Origin: an uncultured Clostridium sp.
GTDB lineage: Bacteria; Cyanobacteriota; Vampirovibrionia; Gastranaerophilales; Gastranaerophilaceae
DNA length: 22,073 nucleotides
Direction: 5' to 3'
NCBI GenBank assembly: GCA_958449715.1
Contig: CAUDIU010000024.1
Span: 1 to 22,073 of the forward strand
In this document: one piece after another, positions 21,843 through 22,073 of the stretch
Position numbering within the stretch: the first letter of the stretch is position 1
Layout: the number at the start of each line of letters is the position of its first letter
The notes under the pieces: generated by a model
The model's database searches: none
What the model saw: only the letters and a program-made list of their open reading frames with translations
Told to the model about the DNA's origin: nothing
Made by a program: the position numbers and the translations under genes

Positions 21843-22073
21843 TTGAAAATAGGTTCGGTTATTTTTAATGCTGTTAAAAAATCTTATCCGTTAGGTGCAG
21901 ACGGAGTGAGTAAGCTGCCTAAAAATTTAAAGTTTGATTTAAAAAATCCTTATATTTTGGAGGCTTTACCGGAAGGTGATATTGCAAAATTTTCCAAATA
22001 TGACGGGGGTGATTTAAAAGAAGTTTGTAATATTTTGGATAAAGCTAAAAAAGGTTTTGATAATGGTGAATTA
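21843..22073 (+). CDS. N-terminal part of an unrecognised protein
   Basis: Open plus-strand frame of 77 codons running off the window, from a TTG at 21843: (M)KIGSVIFNAVKKSYPL, then GADGVSKLPKNLKFDL and a region ending DKAKKGFDNGEL. No ATG is available in frame upstream before the AT-rich region. AAGGG lies 11 bases before the TTG, a loose ribosome site. There is no signal peptide. Codon use is like its neighbours and the residue composition is protein-like. It is divergent from speE. I cannot assign a family. Confidence 0.55.
   Translation, partial: MKIGSVIFNAVKKSYPLGADGVSKLPKNLKFDLKNPYILEALPEGDIAKFSKYDGGDLKEVCNILDKAKKGFDNGEL

Overview
The window is AT-rich and has an outer-membrane porin, a TonB-like secreted protein, a membrane-anchored M48 protease and an RseP-type site-2 protease, so it comes from a diderm bacterium. 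Low GC, ordinary housekeeping genes and several short proteins with an N-terminal Phe-x-Gly motif suggest a gut non-photosynthetic cyanobacterial relative (Gastranaerophilales / Melainabacteria). That placement is an inference from sequence style and is not proven.

Layout. 1-667: 5' part of a secreted protein with two TonB-C-like domains (minus). 848-2278: ffh (minus). 2298-4167: a small membrane-anchored protein and a guanidine-modifying-enzyme homologue (minus), with a possible plus-strand small RNA between them. 4280-4400: tRNA-Ser(UGA) with promoter and terminator, then a secreted orphan protein flanked by a 21-bp direct repeat. 5134-5802: orphan membrane protein (minus). 5967-8033: dapF, then rpsF-ssb-rpsR. 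8074-11843 (minus): a five-gene membrane cluster with two YbjQ-family proteins, an M48 metalloprotease, a four-helix membrane protein and a TPR-membrane protein. 11908-13389: PLP-dependent Orn/Lys/Arg decarboxylase (minus), divergent from a phosphate-selective-type porin (13451-14770). 14904-16796 (minus): hisS, a nucleotidyltransferase-fold protein and a 65-residue orphan. 17058-17384: DUF721/DciA-like protein, divergent from a DHH phosphoesterase and a YihY/BrkB membrane protein (17420-19368). 19430-21745 (minus): rseP and speE. 21843-end: start of an unrecognised plus-strand gene. No gene-free stretch exceeds 300 bases. The longest (16797-17057) holds the hisS promoter, repeats and a coding-like remnant.

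How the parts relate. The PAD/agmatine-deiminase-like hydrolase, the basic amino-acid decarboxylase and spermidine synthase could all serve arginine-to-polyamine metabolism, though they are not in one operon. The 8-12 kb cluster looks like a membrane quality-control or stress module of unknown detail.

The least expected signals are: (1) a family of about 60-bp hairpin-bearing repeats (seven clear copies and one possible decayed copy), most lying on or just after stop codons, with a compensatory change in the hairpin stem; (2) promoters placed so that transcription should begin at the start codon (hisS, ffh, nrnA-like, possibly the decarboxylase), implying leaderless mRNAs; (3) an orphan promoter-hairpin-terminator unit that may be a small RNA.
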